NCBI RefSeq assembly: GCF_041449215.1
Contig: NZ_JBGNFV010000002.1
Span: 62,001-126,000 of the forward strand
Source of the DNA: Roseivirga sp. BDSF3-8
GTDB taxonomy: Bacteria; Bacteroidota; Bacteroidia; Cytophagales; Cyclobacteriaceae
Direction of reading: 5' to 3'
Length of the DNA stretch: 64,000 nt
Shown: in pieces, positions 40,914 through 49,720 of the stretch
Layout: every line of letters starts with the position of its first letter
How positions within the stretch are numbered: the stretch's first letter is position 1
The notes under the pieces: generated by a model
The model's database searches: none
What the model saw: only the letters and a program-made list of their open reading frames with translations
What the model was told of the DNA's origin: nothing
Program-made: the position numbers and the translations under genes

Positions 40914-41495
40914 ATGAAAGAGATGACCAATCCGCGCACACTCGTGCTGTTTGCTTTTATTATGGTAGTGGCCGCCTTTCGGGTGGTGACTACCAGTGAG
41001 GAGCTTAATGCTATCAGTACCTTTACCCCCCTGGGCGCCATGGCCCTGTTTGGCGGTGCCCACTTCAGGCAGCATACGAAGGCCTTTGCTTTCCCTTTGC
41101 TGGCCTTACTTATCAGCGATCTGGTGCTCAATCGTTTCGTATACGGCATGGGCTGGTCCCTGTACCAGGGCTTTTACTATGTATACGGAGCCTTTGCCCT
41201 TATGGTACTGGCCGGTCGCGCCATGCAGCGGGCCATTACAGTGCGTAATGTGCTCTTTTCTGCATTGTTTATCACCTTTATTCACTGGATCGTCACGGAC
41301 TTTGGCGTATGGATAGGAGGTACCTTATACCCTAAGACCTGGGCCGGATGGTGGGCCTGTCTGGCGGCAGCCATTCCTTTTGAGCGGAACTTCCTGCTAG
41401 GCACGCTTCTATACAGCGCCATTATGTTTGGCGGTATGGCCTGGCTGCAGGGGCGCTTTCCTGTGCTCAGGTCTCTGCAAGTGGCTAAGGCCTGA
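40914..41495 (+). CDS. DUF6580-like membrane protein of the B12 operon
   Basis: A 193-residue polytopic protein (about five or six helices; TPLGAMALFGGAHFRQHTKA, ALLISDLVLNRF, FITFIHWIVTDFGVW). It is similar to short Bacteroidota membrane proteins found near B12 genes and likely works as a transporter component. It is 12 bp after btuB and 3 bp before cobU. Confidence 0.75.
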   Translation: MKEMTNPRTLVLFAFIMVVAAFRVVTTSEELNAISTFTPLGAMALFGGAHFRQHTKAFAFPLLALLISDLVLNRFVYGMGWSLYQGFYYVYGAFALMVLAGRAMQRAITVRNVLFSALFITFIHWIVTDFGVWIGGTLYPKTWAGWWACLAAAIPFERNFLLGTLLYSAIMFGGMAWLQGRFPVLRSLQVAKA

Positions 41496-41498
41496 TTC

Positions 41499-42029
41499 AT
41501 GGCAGGCCATATTACCTTTATTACCGGCGGGGCCCGCAGCGGTAAGAGTCGCTATGCGCAGCAAACAGCCTGTGCCTTGTCATCCAATCCACTGTACGTG
41601 GCCACGGCCCGTATTGCCGATGAGGACTTTGAAGCAAGGGTGCAGCGGCATCGGGGCGATCGCCCGCCGGAGGTATGGACGAGCCTGGAGGAGGATAAAT
41701 TCCCCTCCCGGCTCGATCTTTCCGGCCGTACGGTGGTGCTGGACTGTACCACCCTGTGGCTAACCAACTTCTGCTCAGACCACCAGTGGCAGTGTGAACA
41801 GGCCTTCGAAGCCTGGCGCACAGAAGCTGATTGCTTACTGTCCCGGCCATTTCACCACCTGCTTATCATCTCAAATGAACTCGGTATGGGCCTCCATGCG
41901 GATACGGAGATCGGCAGAAAATTTACTGATGTGGCAGGATGGGCCAACCAGCACCTGGCGGCCCGGGCTCACACCGCCATTATGATGGTAAGTGGCTTAC
42001 CTCTTTACCTGAAAAAGACTGATCCATGA
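41499..42029 (+). CDS. cobU: Adenosylcobinamide kinase / guanylyltransferase
   Basis: A 176-residue protein with the CobU P-loop GGARSGKS (residues 10-17), the second motif VATARIADEDFEARVQRHR (His for guanylylation) and the LVVSNELGMGLHADTE-type motif. It phosphorylates adenosylcobinamide and transfers GMP. It overlaps cobT by 4 bp. Confidence 0.95.
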   Translation: MAGHITFITGGARSGKSRYAQQTACALSSNPLYVATARIADEDFEARVQRHRGDRPPEVWTSLEEDKFPSRLDLSGRTVVLDCTTLWLTNFCSDHQWQCEQAFEAWRTEADCLLSRPFHHLLIISNELGMGLHADTEIGRKFTDVAGWANQHLAARAHTAIMMVSGLPLYLKKTDP

Positions 42030-43084
42030 ATGACCTTCTCTCACAACCTATTTACCCTCCCTCACAAGCAGACGAACCAGCCATACAGCAAAAGATTGAC
42101 CTGAAAACAAAGCCCCCCGGAGCCCTGGGCCACCTGGAGACAGTGGCGCGGCAGGTAGCAATTATCCTCGGCCAGGCAGCACCGGAATTAGTGCAGCCTC
42201 ATTTGCTTGTCTTTGCGGGAGATCATGGCATAGCCGCTCAAAATCAGGTGAATCTGTACCCACAGGAAGTTACCGCCCAGATGGTGGGTAACTTTGCGCG
42301 GGGCGGGGCGGCCATCAATGTATTTTGTGGGCAGCACGGCATCCATCTAAGGGTGGTAGACGCCGGCGTATGTGCTGACCTGGACCCTCACCTTCCAATT
42401 ATACATAAAAAGATAAGGAAGGGTACACGAAACTACCTGTATGAGCCGGCCATGACTGAAGCAGAATGTCGTGAATCTTTTAAGACGGGGGCAGGCCTGG
42501 TGAGGGAGGTGGCTGGTAAGGGATGTAATGTGATAGCTTTTGGGGAAATGGGTATTGGCAATACTTCTTCTGCCGCTCTGCTCATGCATGGGCTTACCGG
42601 CCTTGACATGGCCCTGTGTGTAGGCAGGGGGACCGGCCTGAGTGATGAGGGCCTGAAACAGAAAACGGATATTCTTTCCCAGGCCTGGAGGGCGCATAGT
42701 GGTACGGGGCTTACGAATCCCTTGACGCTGCTGCAGCTATTCGGCGGATATGAAATTGCCATGATGACCGGTGCTTACCTGCAGGCTGCGGCCAGTGGCA
42801 TGGTCATATTGGTAGATGGCTTTATCGCCACCGCCGCACTGGCTGTTGCGTATGCTTTGCAGCCTGCAGTACGTGAATTTTGTGTGTTTGCTCATTGCTC
42901 CGGTGAGGCAGGTCATGAGGCGTTGCTAAGGTGGATAGAGGCGAAGCCGCTGCTACATCTGGGACTTAGGCTGGGGGAAGGGACAGGGGCGGCCCTGGCC
43001 TATCCGCTCGTAAAGTCCGCGGTGGCCTTTTATAATGAAATGGCAAGTTTTGAAAGTGCCGGAGTGAGCACATCTGCGCAATGA
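42026..43084 (+). CDS. cobT: Nicotinate-nucleotide--dimethylbenzimidazole phosphoribosyltransferase
   Basis: A 352-residue protein with CobT motifs: KPPGALGHLETVARQVA, FAGDHGIAAQNQVNLYPQEV, GAGLVREVAGKGCNVIAFGE and EGTGAALAYPLVKSAVAFY. It makes the activated lower ligand for cobalamin from NaMN and dimethylbenzimidazole. It overlaps both neighbours by 4 bp, so the operon is translationally tight. Confidence 0.95.
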   Translation: MNDLLSQPIYPPSQADEPAIQQKIDLKTKPPGALGHLETVARQVAIILGQAAPELVQPHLLVFAGDHGIAAQNQVNLYPQEVTAQMVGNFARGGAAINVFCGQHGIHLRVVDAGVCADLDPHLPIIHKKIRKGTRNYLYEPAMTEAECRESFKTGAGLVREVAGKGCNVIAFGEMGIGNTSSAALLMHGLTGLDMALCVGRGTGLSDEGLKQKTDILSQAWRAHSGTGLTNPLTLLQLFGGYEIAMMTGAYLQAAASGMVILVDGFIATAALAVAYALQPAVREFCVFAHCSGEAGHEALLRWIEAKPLLHLGLRLGEGTGAALAYPLVKSAVAFYNEMASFESAGVSTSAQ

Positions 43085-43842
43085 AAAAGGAAATACGCCT
43101 CTTCTTTACCGCCCTTATGTTTTATACCCGTATCCCGGTACCGGCGGGGATCGGGCATGGAGCAGATGACCTGAATAAGTCAACCCGGTATTTTCCCTTC
43201 ATTGGCTGGATAGTAGGAGGTATCTCCGCGCTAACATATATGCTGGCATCACTTGCGCTACCTCCTTCAGTAGCGGTACTGCTAAGCATGGTGGCCGGGG
43301 TGTGGATTACAGGGGCTTTTCATGAAGATGGCCTCGCTGACATCTGTGATGGGTTTGGTGGCGGCTGGACGCGCGAAAAGATACTGTCTATTATGAAAGA
43401 CAGCCGCCTGGGGGCCTTTGGGGCTATATCCCTTGTATTTGTGCTGGCCCTTAAGTTCAGTCTGCTGGTGTCTATGCCTGCTACTTCTATTCCCTTCGCG
43501 ATCATTGCCGGCCACGCCATAAGTCGCTGGGCTGCCGTGACGATGCTTTATACCCATACCTATGCCCGGGATGACCAGGACAGTAAGGCCAAACCAGTGG
43601 CGCAAAAACCTGATAAGGGGATATTGATCTTTGCCACCCTTTTTGGTCTGCTTCCTCTTATCCTCTTTCAGAATCCCCTGGTTTGCCTGGGTATACTGCC
43701 AGTATACGGCATGAAAATGTATCTGGGCCGCCTGTATCAGAAGTGGATCGGGGGCTATACAGGTGACGGACTCGGTGCGGTACAACAGACTACCGAAGTA
43801 GTGTTTTACCTTTTCCTTCTCGTACTATGGAACTATACCTGA
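43081..43842 (+). CDS. cobS: Adenosylcobinamide-GDP ribazoletransferase
   Basis: A 253-residue membrane protein with the CobS signature FHEDGLADICDGFGGGWTRE and KDSRLGAFG; several helices and GYTGDGLGAVQQTTEVVFYL near the C-terminus. It joins AdoCbi-GDP and alpha-ribazole. It overlaps cobC by 16 bp. Confidence 0.95.
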   Translation: MKKEIRLFFTALMFYTRIPVPAGIGHGADDLNKSTRYFPFIGWIVGGISALTYMLASLALPPSVAVLLSMVAGVWITGAFHEDGLADICDGFGGGWTREKILSIMKDSRLGAFGAISLVFVLALKFSLLVSMPATSIPFAIIAGHAISRWAAVTMLYTHTYARDDQDSKAKPVAQKPDKGILIFATLFGLLPLILFQNPLVCLGILPVYGMKMYLGRLYQKWIGGYTGDGLGAVQQTTEVVFYLFLLVLWNYT

Positions 43843-44366
43843 TCCGGCACACCACACCAAAAGTGGCTAAGGGAATATGTTACGGACAGAGTGATTTGGC
43901 AATAGATGACAGTCGCTATTCGGAGGAAAGTGAACGGGTTATTGAGTCCTTGCCAGCTAAACCTGATGCCGTATACAGTAGCCCTTTAAAAAGATGTACC
44001 AAACTGGCCGGGCATATAGCTGCGCAGTTTGGTGCGAATTCAGTCATTACCGATACCCGGTTGATGGAGCTGGATTTCGGCGATTGGGAAATGAAACCAT
44101 GGGATGAGCTTACCGGTCTGGCATTGGACATATGGATGCAGGACTTTGTAAATCAAAAAGCAGGGGGAGAGGAGTCCTTCACCGGACTGCACCAGCGGGT
44201 AGGCCATTTTCTAAACGATCTGGCAGCCAGCTCATACCATAGGGTGGCCGTGGTGACGCACGCAGGCGTTATCCGGTCCGCCATAGCGCACTTCGAGGGG
44301 GTAGCGCTAAAGGGTGTATTTGCATACGCTTGTCCTTATGCCTCCGTAAGGCACTATAAGCTTTAG
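43827..44366 (+). CDS. cobC: Histidine phosphatase (alpha-ribazole phosphatase-like)
   Basis: A 179-residue histidine-phosphatase with catalytic LIRHTTP (His7), the KAEGICYGQSDLAI-type segment present as KVAKGICYGQSDLAIDD, ELDFGDWEMKPW and VVTHAGVIRSA. CobC removes phosphate from alpha-ribazole 5'-phosphate. Its place as last gene of the cob operon supports this over a general phosphatase. Confidence 0.9.
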   Translation: MELYLIRHTTPKVAKGICYGQSDLAIDDSRYSEESERVIESLPAKPDAVYSSPLKRCTKLAGHIAAQFGANSVITDTRLMELDFGDWEMKPWDELTGLALDIWMQDFVNQKAGGEESFTGLHQRVGHFLNDLAASSYHRVAVVTHAGVIRSAIAHFEGVALKGVFAYACPYASVRHYKL

Positions 44367-44370
44367 CAGA

Positions 44371-45216
44371 CTAGGTAGGTATGTTAAGGGTAGCCACCAA
44401 AAGATAGCTGAGAGGAAAGGTCTGTGGCGCCCTCTCCAGTTCACGCTTCAGGTTGGACAGGTCGTCCGGGTGCTCCTCAAAACGGCTTAGCTGAAGTTTG
44501 TTTTCCAGTAGTGCCGAAAATATATCGGCGAGTGTATGATGAAAGGTGTAACACGTCTTTCCTTCATAGGCTTCCTTGCCAAGGTAGTCAAGATCACCGG
44601 CCTCTTCATAGGGCGTCTTATCAAAGTAGCCGAATGTTTCAGATACCTTCATGTCATCCTCTACGATAGCACTGAAAGGATGCTGCTCCATGATCACGAG
44701 GTGACCGCCATCTTTGAGCTGGGAGGTGGCTGTGGCAAAGAATGCCTTTAGGTCCGGAAGCCAGCACAAGGCCCCCACCGTAAGTAACACATAATCGAAG
44801 CGGCCATAGGCAGCATCGGGTAGGTCGTATACATCTGCGACTTCAAAAGTGGCATCCAGGTGGAGGCCAGCCGCCAGTACACGTGCGCTATGTATCGCTG
44901 ATGAGGAGATGTCAACACCAACGCAGCGGCCGGCATTCAGTTTTTTTAGGCTTACCAGTTCCTCGCCGTCATTACAGCAGAGGTGCAGTACGCTCCTGCC
45001 CTCAAGCCCATAGTCCAGAAAAGCCTCATGCAACGGGGCTGGCAGGGTATGGTAGTTTTTACGCAGGAACTTCTTTTTATGCCCGCTTTTCTTCTTGTAC
45101 GACTGATGACGGGGATTTACCTCATCCCAGGCCTCACGGGCCATGGTTGTAAAGTGCTTAATCTCCTTTTTCAGAGGCTGATCGCCCCTTTCCGGCATCT
45201 CGTTTCCTGCTGACAT
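44371..45216 (-). CDS. SAM-dependent methyltransferase
   Basis: A 281-residue class I methyltransferase: motif I VLHLCCNDGEELVSL, motif II DATFEVADVYDLPDA, motif III FDYVLLTVGALCWLPDL, and an HPFSA-type segment. The N-terminal 60 residues are basic and polar. Substrate not known. It converges on cobC with 4 bp between stop codons. Confidence 0.85.
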   Translation of the reverse strand: MSAGNEMPERGDQPLKKEIKHFTTMAREAWDEVNPRHQSYKKKSGHKKKFLRKNYHTLPAPLHEAFLDYGLEGRSVLHLCCNDGEELVSLKKLNAGRCVGVDISSSAIHSARVLAAGLHLDATFEVADVYDLPDAAYGRFDYVLLTVGALCWLPDLKAFFATATSQLKDGGHLVIMEQHPFSAIVEDDMKVSETFGYFDKTPYEEAGDLDYLGKEAYEGKTCYTFHHTLADIFSALLENKLQLSRFEEHPDDLSNLKRELERAPQTFPLSYLLVATLNIPT

Positions 45217-45312
45217 TGGCTTATTCTGGTTTGCAGCAGCAATTTACGGCCTTCACTTGGGATGGCATAGCGACAGGAAGAAAAAATAGTGAAAATTCCC
45301 CGGGTCGAACCC

Positions 45313-45343
45313 TTGACATGCATTACCTATTTACCTAATATTG
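45313..45343 (+). promoter_or_regulatory. Promoter of tRNA-Ile2
   Basis: TTG at 45313-45315 and TAATATTG at 45336-45343, separated by 20 bp, matching the Bacteroidota -33/-7 pattern (TTG-N19-21-TAnnTTTG with one mismatch). Transcription would start about 35 bp before the tRNA. Confidence 0.6.
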
Positions 45344-45383
45344 CGTTCCTTTTGAAGATAACCACAGTATGGTGGTCACTTCA

Positions 45384-45457
45384 GGGCCTATAGCTCAGTT
45401 GGTTAGAGCACTTGACTCATAATCAAGTGGTCCCTGGTTCGAGCCCAGGTGGGCCCA
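45384..45457 (+). tRNA. tRNA-Ile (CAT, lysidine-modified type)
   Basis: Clover leaf of 74 nt: acceptor GGGCCTA/TGGGCCC with a T-G pair, D arm GCTC/GAGC, anticodon arm CTTGA-CTCATAA-TCAAG, T arm CCTGG-TTCGAGC-CCAGG, discriminator A. The GACTCATAATC loop and stem are typical of the minor isoleucine tRNA in which TilS converts the C34 to lysidine. CCA is not encoded. Confidence 0.95.
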
Positions 45458-45465
45458 CTCTAATT

Positions 45466-45497
45466 AAAGCCATCTACTGCAAAGTAGATGGCTTTTT
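45466..45497 (+). terminator. Terminator after tRNA-Ile2
   Basis: Stem AAAGCCATCTACT / AGTAGATGGCTTT with loop GCAA, then T run, 8 bp after the tRNA. Confidence 0.92.
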
Positions 45498-45807
45498 GCA
45501 TTTCTGATAAGTATGGTTGTATAGCAACCTTGGTGAAAAGTTCATCCGACCCTTCGGTGGAAGCCCAGGTAGGACCCGCCTCACAGAAGCAGTACTTAAT
45601 GATAAGGTGTGCTCCTTCATGTACTCCCCGCTGCATGACGAGGTCGTCTAGCTAAATATGGATAGAATAGGCTGATTAATTCTGTGCATTCTTGTGTATT
45701 TCACACTAGCGTCAGGGCCTGTCTGCCGTTCAATTAGCTTTTACAGGCTGCATATGTTAGTTCAAGGGCTACTCTTGAACTAAGTAGTATGTTTCGCGCC
45801 AAAGAGG

Positions 45808-46084
45808 CATAGCCGTCAAGCTAAGCTCCTATTTTGCTGATTATGAATAAATTGCTTTTAAAAATATGGCACTCTGTAGCGATAGGCACAAATAATTCCC
45901 CTCCCCCGGGGAGGGGACAGATGAAAAAACGTTCCAAAGTTTTTTCATTAGAGTGATCCGGCATTCCGGAGGGCCCGACTCTCGTAGTCCAGCATTCCGC
46001 TGCGCCCGCATCCGGTGGTACATGCAGCAAATGGCAAGAGAGTAATCATTTCAGTGTACTTCTACTTTTAACTTGACGGCTATG
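45808..46084 (+). repeat. MITE-like element, copy C (complete, with target duplication)
   Basis: A 277-bp element with 13-bp inverted ends CATAGCCGTCAAG (45808-45820) and CTTGACGGCTATG (46072-46084), flanked by a 10-bp direct repeat GCCAAAGAGG (45798-45807 and 46085-46094). Internal features: a CCCCTCC/GGAGGGG hairpin near 45898-45917 and four degenerate 15-16 bp units (about 45956-46016), then the conserved block TACATGCAGCAAATGGCAAG. The sequence codes for nothing recognisable. It lies 187 bp before the Bell/TPR gene pair, and 45500-45797 has no supported gene. Confidence 0.8.
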
Positions 46085-46271
46085 GCCAAAGAGGGGGGCA
46101 TCCCCACGAAAAACACCTTTGTATTATTTATACAAAACAATGTATTAGATTTAATAATGTTGGAATAAATAGGGGTTTATACTTATTTTTAAAGAATTTT
46201 ATGTTGTTTTTTATTACGCAAATAAATATAAATCAGCGTTTTATAACTTTTAAGTCATAAATAAACCAGCT

Positions 46272-46670
46272 ATGGAAGATATAGAAACTACCTCTGTCAT
46301 GATAGGTAGTGTAGTGACCTGGGTAGGCAATACGCTTGCGAGGGACAAATCTGTAAAAAAGCTTTTCGGGGACCTCTCGGAGGCTACGGTAAACTGGATA
46401 CGGCCGCTGCTGCTTGAGCCGGGGGGTAGCGAAAAGGAAGAGGTGAAAAAGCTAAAGGAGAAGCCGGATAGCCCTGCACGGCAAAAGAGCCTGGAGGCAA
46501 TACTGGAGATGGCAGTGGAGGACAACCCGGAGGGCGAGAAGCACCTGAGGCAACTATATAAGGAGCTCTGCAGCCAACCCGGCGCCATTACGATAAGCCA
46601 TAGCAAAAACGTGAATACCGGCACCATTACGTCTACAAGTGGAAATATTCAAATTGGGGATAGTCATTAA
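46272..46670 (+). CDS. Putative Bell-type effector with C-terminal RHIM-like amyloid motif
   Basis: A 132-residue protein. Residues 1-105 are helical: a hydrophobic amphipathic start (VMIGSVVTWVGNTLA), SVKKLFGDLSEATVNWIRPL, then KLKEKPDSPARQKSLEAILE and HLRQLYKEL, the layout of the bacterial Bell domain found with amyloid signalling motifs. Residues 112-132 form a polar C-terminal motif with KNVNTG, SG and the RHIM-type core I126-Q-I-G129 followed by D. The protein starting one base after its stop codon carries a gapless match to this motif at its N-terminus. By analogy with NLR/effector pairs this would be a membrane-active cell-death effector triggered by amyloid templating; not tested. Confidence 0.6.
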   Translation: MEDIETTSVMIGSVVTWVGNTLARDKSVKKLFGDLSEATVNWIRPLLLEPGGSEKEEVKKLKEKPDSPARQKSLEAILEMAVEDNPEGEKHLRQLYKELCSQPGAITISHSKNVNTGTITSTSGNIQIGDSH

Positions 46671-48254
46671 ATGGATAAGAATATAAACAAAGGCAACATC
46701 TCTACCGGAAGTGGGAGTGTGCACCTGGGAGACAATAACTTTTACTACAAGAGTGTGGAGTACCAGGATTTTCAGGAGAAAATAGCAATGCTGCGGGACC
46801 TTGTAGGTTCTGCTACTTCAGAGGAAAAAAAGACACAATACCAGGCCAAACTGAATATAGCACAGGAAGCTCTGGAGAAATTTAAAAAAGACGTTCTCTC
46901 CCTGGCAAAGACCTTTCAGGCGATAAATATAGATACGGAGCGCCTGAAGCGGGCGAAGGAGCACTTTGACAAAGGCGAGTTTAAGGAAGCCCGGGCCATA
47001 CTGGACGCGGAGCAGATAAAGCTGGACCAGGATACACTGCTTAAGCGGAAGGAGGAACTAGAAAAAGAACAGGAGAAAAATGAGCAGGACCTGAAGCACA
47101 ACGCCGATGAGTTTCTGGTAAAAGCAAAACTTACGGAAATTGAGTATAGCAGGCCTGATCGTGTAGCGAAGACAAATGAGTATTATGAGGCTTCGCTAAA
47201 GTCTTACCGCCATATAGACAACCTGTACGCGTACGCCCTTTGGCTGCAGGAGGATATGAATAAGCTTGAAGAGGCACTTGAGCTATACCGAGAAGCATTG
47301 GATCATGCGGATATAGGAAGTGAAGGGTACATAAGCCAAAAGGCGCTTGTGCATAACAACCTTGGCAACCTGTACAAGGATATGAACATATATGCCGAAG
47401 CAGAAAACCAGTTTAATTCCTCCATGGAAATCCGAAGAAAGCTATGGTATGATAATAAGCAGGTGCATGACTATGACATGGCGGTACTGCTAAATAACTA
47501 CGCGATACTATTGAACCTTAAAGGAGAATTTGAGAGGGCAGAAAAATACTTCCTGGAGTGCCTGGATATACGAAAGAGGATTTATAACGAAAGGCACGAG
47601 AGCACGTACCTTATGGATGTAGCCATGGTACAAACTAACTTGGGGATTGCCTATAAGGATATGGGCAGATGGGATGAAGCCATTTCCTTGCTGGAAGAGT
47701 CACTACATAATAAAATTGCGGTAGATAAACAGCGGCCCGGTGCTATGGCGGACTCGGGCAATACCTATAACGCACTGGGCATTGCCTACAAAGCGAAAGA
47801 TAATTATGACAAGGCTATTGCCGGTTATAATGAAGCCTTAAGAGTTTTCAGAATCAACGCCATGATAAACCCAAAAGTATTTGAAGGTTCAGTGGCTATG
47901 GTTTTGGGTAATCTGGGAAATCTTTGCAGACAAATATATAAAAAGGATGACGCCGACAAGTACTACCAGGAGGCTATAATTATATACACAAAATTGCTTG
48001 ATCAGAATTTCATGCAATATGCACCTACCGTAGGAGCATTATTTGTTAATATAGCCATGTACCAACATCAGGAAGGTAGTAGTAAAGAAGTGGTGATGGA
48101 GTTTTTGGATCATGCTATCCGGTGCTTGCTGCCTATTGAAACGCCTATGGCGGATACGAATCTATGTAACTGTGTAAACCTATTAGCTGAACTTGGAGAA
48201 GATCCGCAAGCCTATTTGGCTCAATTTGCAAAGGATATGGGGCTCTACAACTAA
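46671..48254 (+). CDS. TPR sensor with N-terminal RHIM-like amyloid motif
   Basis: A 527-residue protein starting at the base after the previous stop. Residues 3-23 (KNINKGNISTGSGSVHLGDN plus one Asn) align without gaps to the C-terminus of the preceding protein: 9 of 21 identical, several others conservative, VHLG in place of IQIG. Residues 30-160 are coiled-coil rich. From about 165 to 500 there are about eight TPR units of kinesin-light-chain type (LVHNNLGNLYKDMNIYAEAE, MVQTNLGIAYKDMGRWDEAI, DSGNTYNALGIAYKAKDNYD). No P-loop ATPase domain is present, unlike classical NLRs. It probably senses a ligand through the TPR part and exposes the motif; this is inference. Confidence 0.65.
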   Translation: MDKNINKGNISTGSGSVHLGDNNFYYKSVEYQDFQEKIAMLRDLVGSATSEEKKTQYQAKLNIAQEALEKFKKDVLSLAKTFQAINIDTERLKRAKEHFDKGEFKEARAILDAEQIKLDQDTLLKRKEELEKEQEKNEQDLKHNADEFLVKAKLTEIEYSRPDRVAKTNEYYEASLKSYRHIDNLYAYALWLQEDMNKLEEALELYREALDHADIGSEGYISQKALVHNNLGNLYKDMNIYAEAENQFNSSMEIRRKLWYDNKQVHDYDMAVLLNNYAILLNLKGEFERAEKYFLECLDIRKRIYNERHESTYLMDVAMVQTNLGIAYKDMGRWDEAISLLEESLHNKIAVDKQRPGAMADSGNTYNALGIAYKAKDNYDKAIAGYNEALRVFRINAMINPKVFEGSVAMVLGNLGNLCRQIYKKDDADKYYQEAIIIYTKLLDQNFMQYAPTVGALFVNIAMYQHQEGSSKEVVMEFLDHAIRCLLPIETPMADTNLCNCVNLLAELGEDPQAYLAQFAKDMGLYN

Positions 48255-48682
48255 ACATTCTAGGCTGGTATATTTCAAGTGACAACTCATAAAGCTTTCA
48301 GGCCAATAAGGTGTATGATGCTTTTGCTTGGCGGGGTGATTGAGAGATATCACCCTGTCTATAGCTTTAACGTAACTTTAGGATAGCACCGGTAGAGCCT
48401 CTGCCTGAGTTGCTTGTGCATATCCTCGACTATGTAAGTAGCGCACAGGTCTTCTCAAATAATAAACTATACCCTATCCCTCCCCCTTTTATCTACACAC
48501 AGCCCGCGAAGCCATAAGAACGCGCCGAATAGATACCGTTGGGACAAAGATGCTAACCTCGAAACGATGCCTCGAGAAATTACCCACACTATCAGTTAAC
48601 AATTAGAAGTGCGCCGTTTCTGTGCGAAGCACACCCTGGAGTTAGTGGTAGAGACGGACCTTTGGCCTGGGCATTGTGCCCC
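48255..48682. other. Intergenic stretch without recognised genes
   Basis: About 430 bp between the TPR sensor and the convergent DUF808 gene. A short open frame at 48609-48791 overlaps the end of DUF808 and is a shadow. No terminator with a clear T run is visible; GATATCACCCTG pairs poorly with its surroundings. Confidence 0.5.
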
Positions 48683-49555
48683 TTATTTCTTCTTATCAAT
48701 TACTTTCAGCACCAGGTTAATGATGGGCAGCGCCACAAAGCCCACTACCAGGCCTACCAGGAACTCGCCCAGGATAGACGGTAGCCCGTGAACCAGGTCA
48801 TGGATGAAGTGGATGTTGTGAACAAATATGCCCCCTCCCACGAGGATCATCGCCAGGGTGCCTATCACAGCAAGCGCCCGGATCACTACCGGCAGCGACT
48901 TTACGAGTCCTTTTCCTAGTTTACTCATAAAGCTCTTTTCACTGTCGCTGTTAGCAATCAGCTTATACCCCAGGTCATCCATACGTACCAGAAGGGCGAC
49001 TATGCCGTACACACCTACAGTTGCCAGTATGGCTACCACACTTACCGCCACTATCTGTATCTCCAGCGGCTTACCCACTACCGTGCTCAGCGCTATGATT
49101 ACGATCTCTACCGAGAGGATAAAATCTACCAGTATAGCCGCCTTTATTTTCTTCTTTTCGTACGCCTGCGCTTCGGCCTGGCTCATCTTGCTTACGTCCA
49201 CCCCTTTTTGGGCCTCTTTACTGTGAAAGAGGTACTCATATATTTTTTCAGCGCCTTCGTAGGCGAGGTATACCCCCCCTATTAGGAGCATGATGGTGAT
49301 GGCAATAGGCAGGTAGGCACTTAGCAGGAAGGTTACCGGCAGTATGATCAGCTTATTCAGGAAGGAGCCTTTCGTAATCTTCCATAGTACCGGCAGTTCC
49401 CTGGATGATACAAAGCCTGAAGCTTTTTCCGCATTCACTGCCAGGTCATCAGCCAATATGCCTGCCGTTTTTTGAGTAGCGATTTTACTCATAGAAGCTA
49501 CATCATCCATGAGTACCGCTATGTCATCAAATAGAGCGAAAAATCCTGAAGCCAT
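48683..49555 (-). CDS. DUF808-family inner-membrane protein
   Basis: A 290-residue protein starting MASGFFALFDDIAVLMDDVA and continuing SMSKIATQKTAGILADDLAV, the DUF808 (YedI-like) signature. About seven membrane helices follow, with a cytoplasmic loop EKKKIKAAILVDFILSVEI. The function of the family is not known. It is a single gene on the minus strand. Confidence 0.92.
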   Translation of the reverse strand: MASGFFALFDDIAVLMDDVASMSKIATQKTAGILADDLAVNAEKASGFVSSRELPVLWKITKGSFLNKLIILPVTFLLSAYLPIAITIMLLIGGVYLAYEGAEKIYEYLFHSKEAQKGVDVSKMSQAEAQAYEKKKIKAAILVDFILSVEIVIIALSTVVGKPLEIQIVAVSVVAILATVGVYGIVALLVRMDDLGYKLIANSDSEKSFMSKLGKGLVKSLPVVIRALAVIGTLAMILVGGGIFVHNIHFIHDLVHGLPSILGEFLVGLVVGFVALPIINLVLKVIDKKK

Positions 49556-49720
49556 CTGGTGCTATGTATTATTGCGTATAAATTCCAAAATCAGCCCCGA
49601 AAGATAAGGGAAAGCCCCCGCTTTGCCAATAGTGAGCCGGGGCAGGTGATTACAAGCCCTTATACATGACTTTCCGGATGAGAGTAGGGTGGGGTACGGC
49701 CGCAGGTTTTAATAATTACA

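Noticed and set aside
45566-45585. AGCCCAGGTAGGACCCGCCTC resembles the 3' end of the nearby tRNA and could be an att-type repeat.
   Set aside because: The match has several differences, is only 110 bp away and encloses no integrase or cargo.
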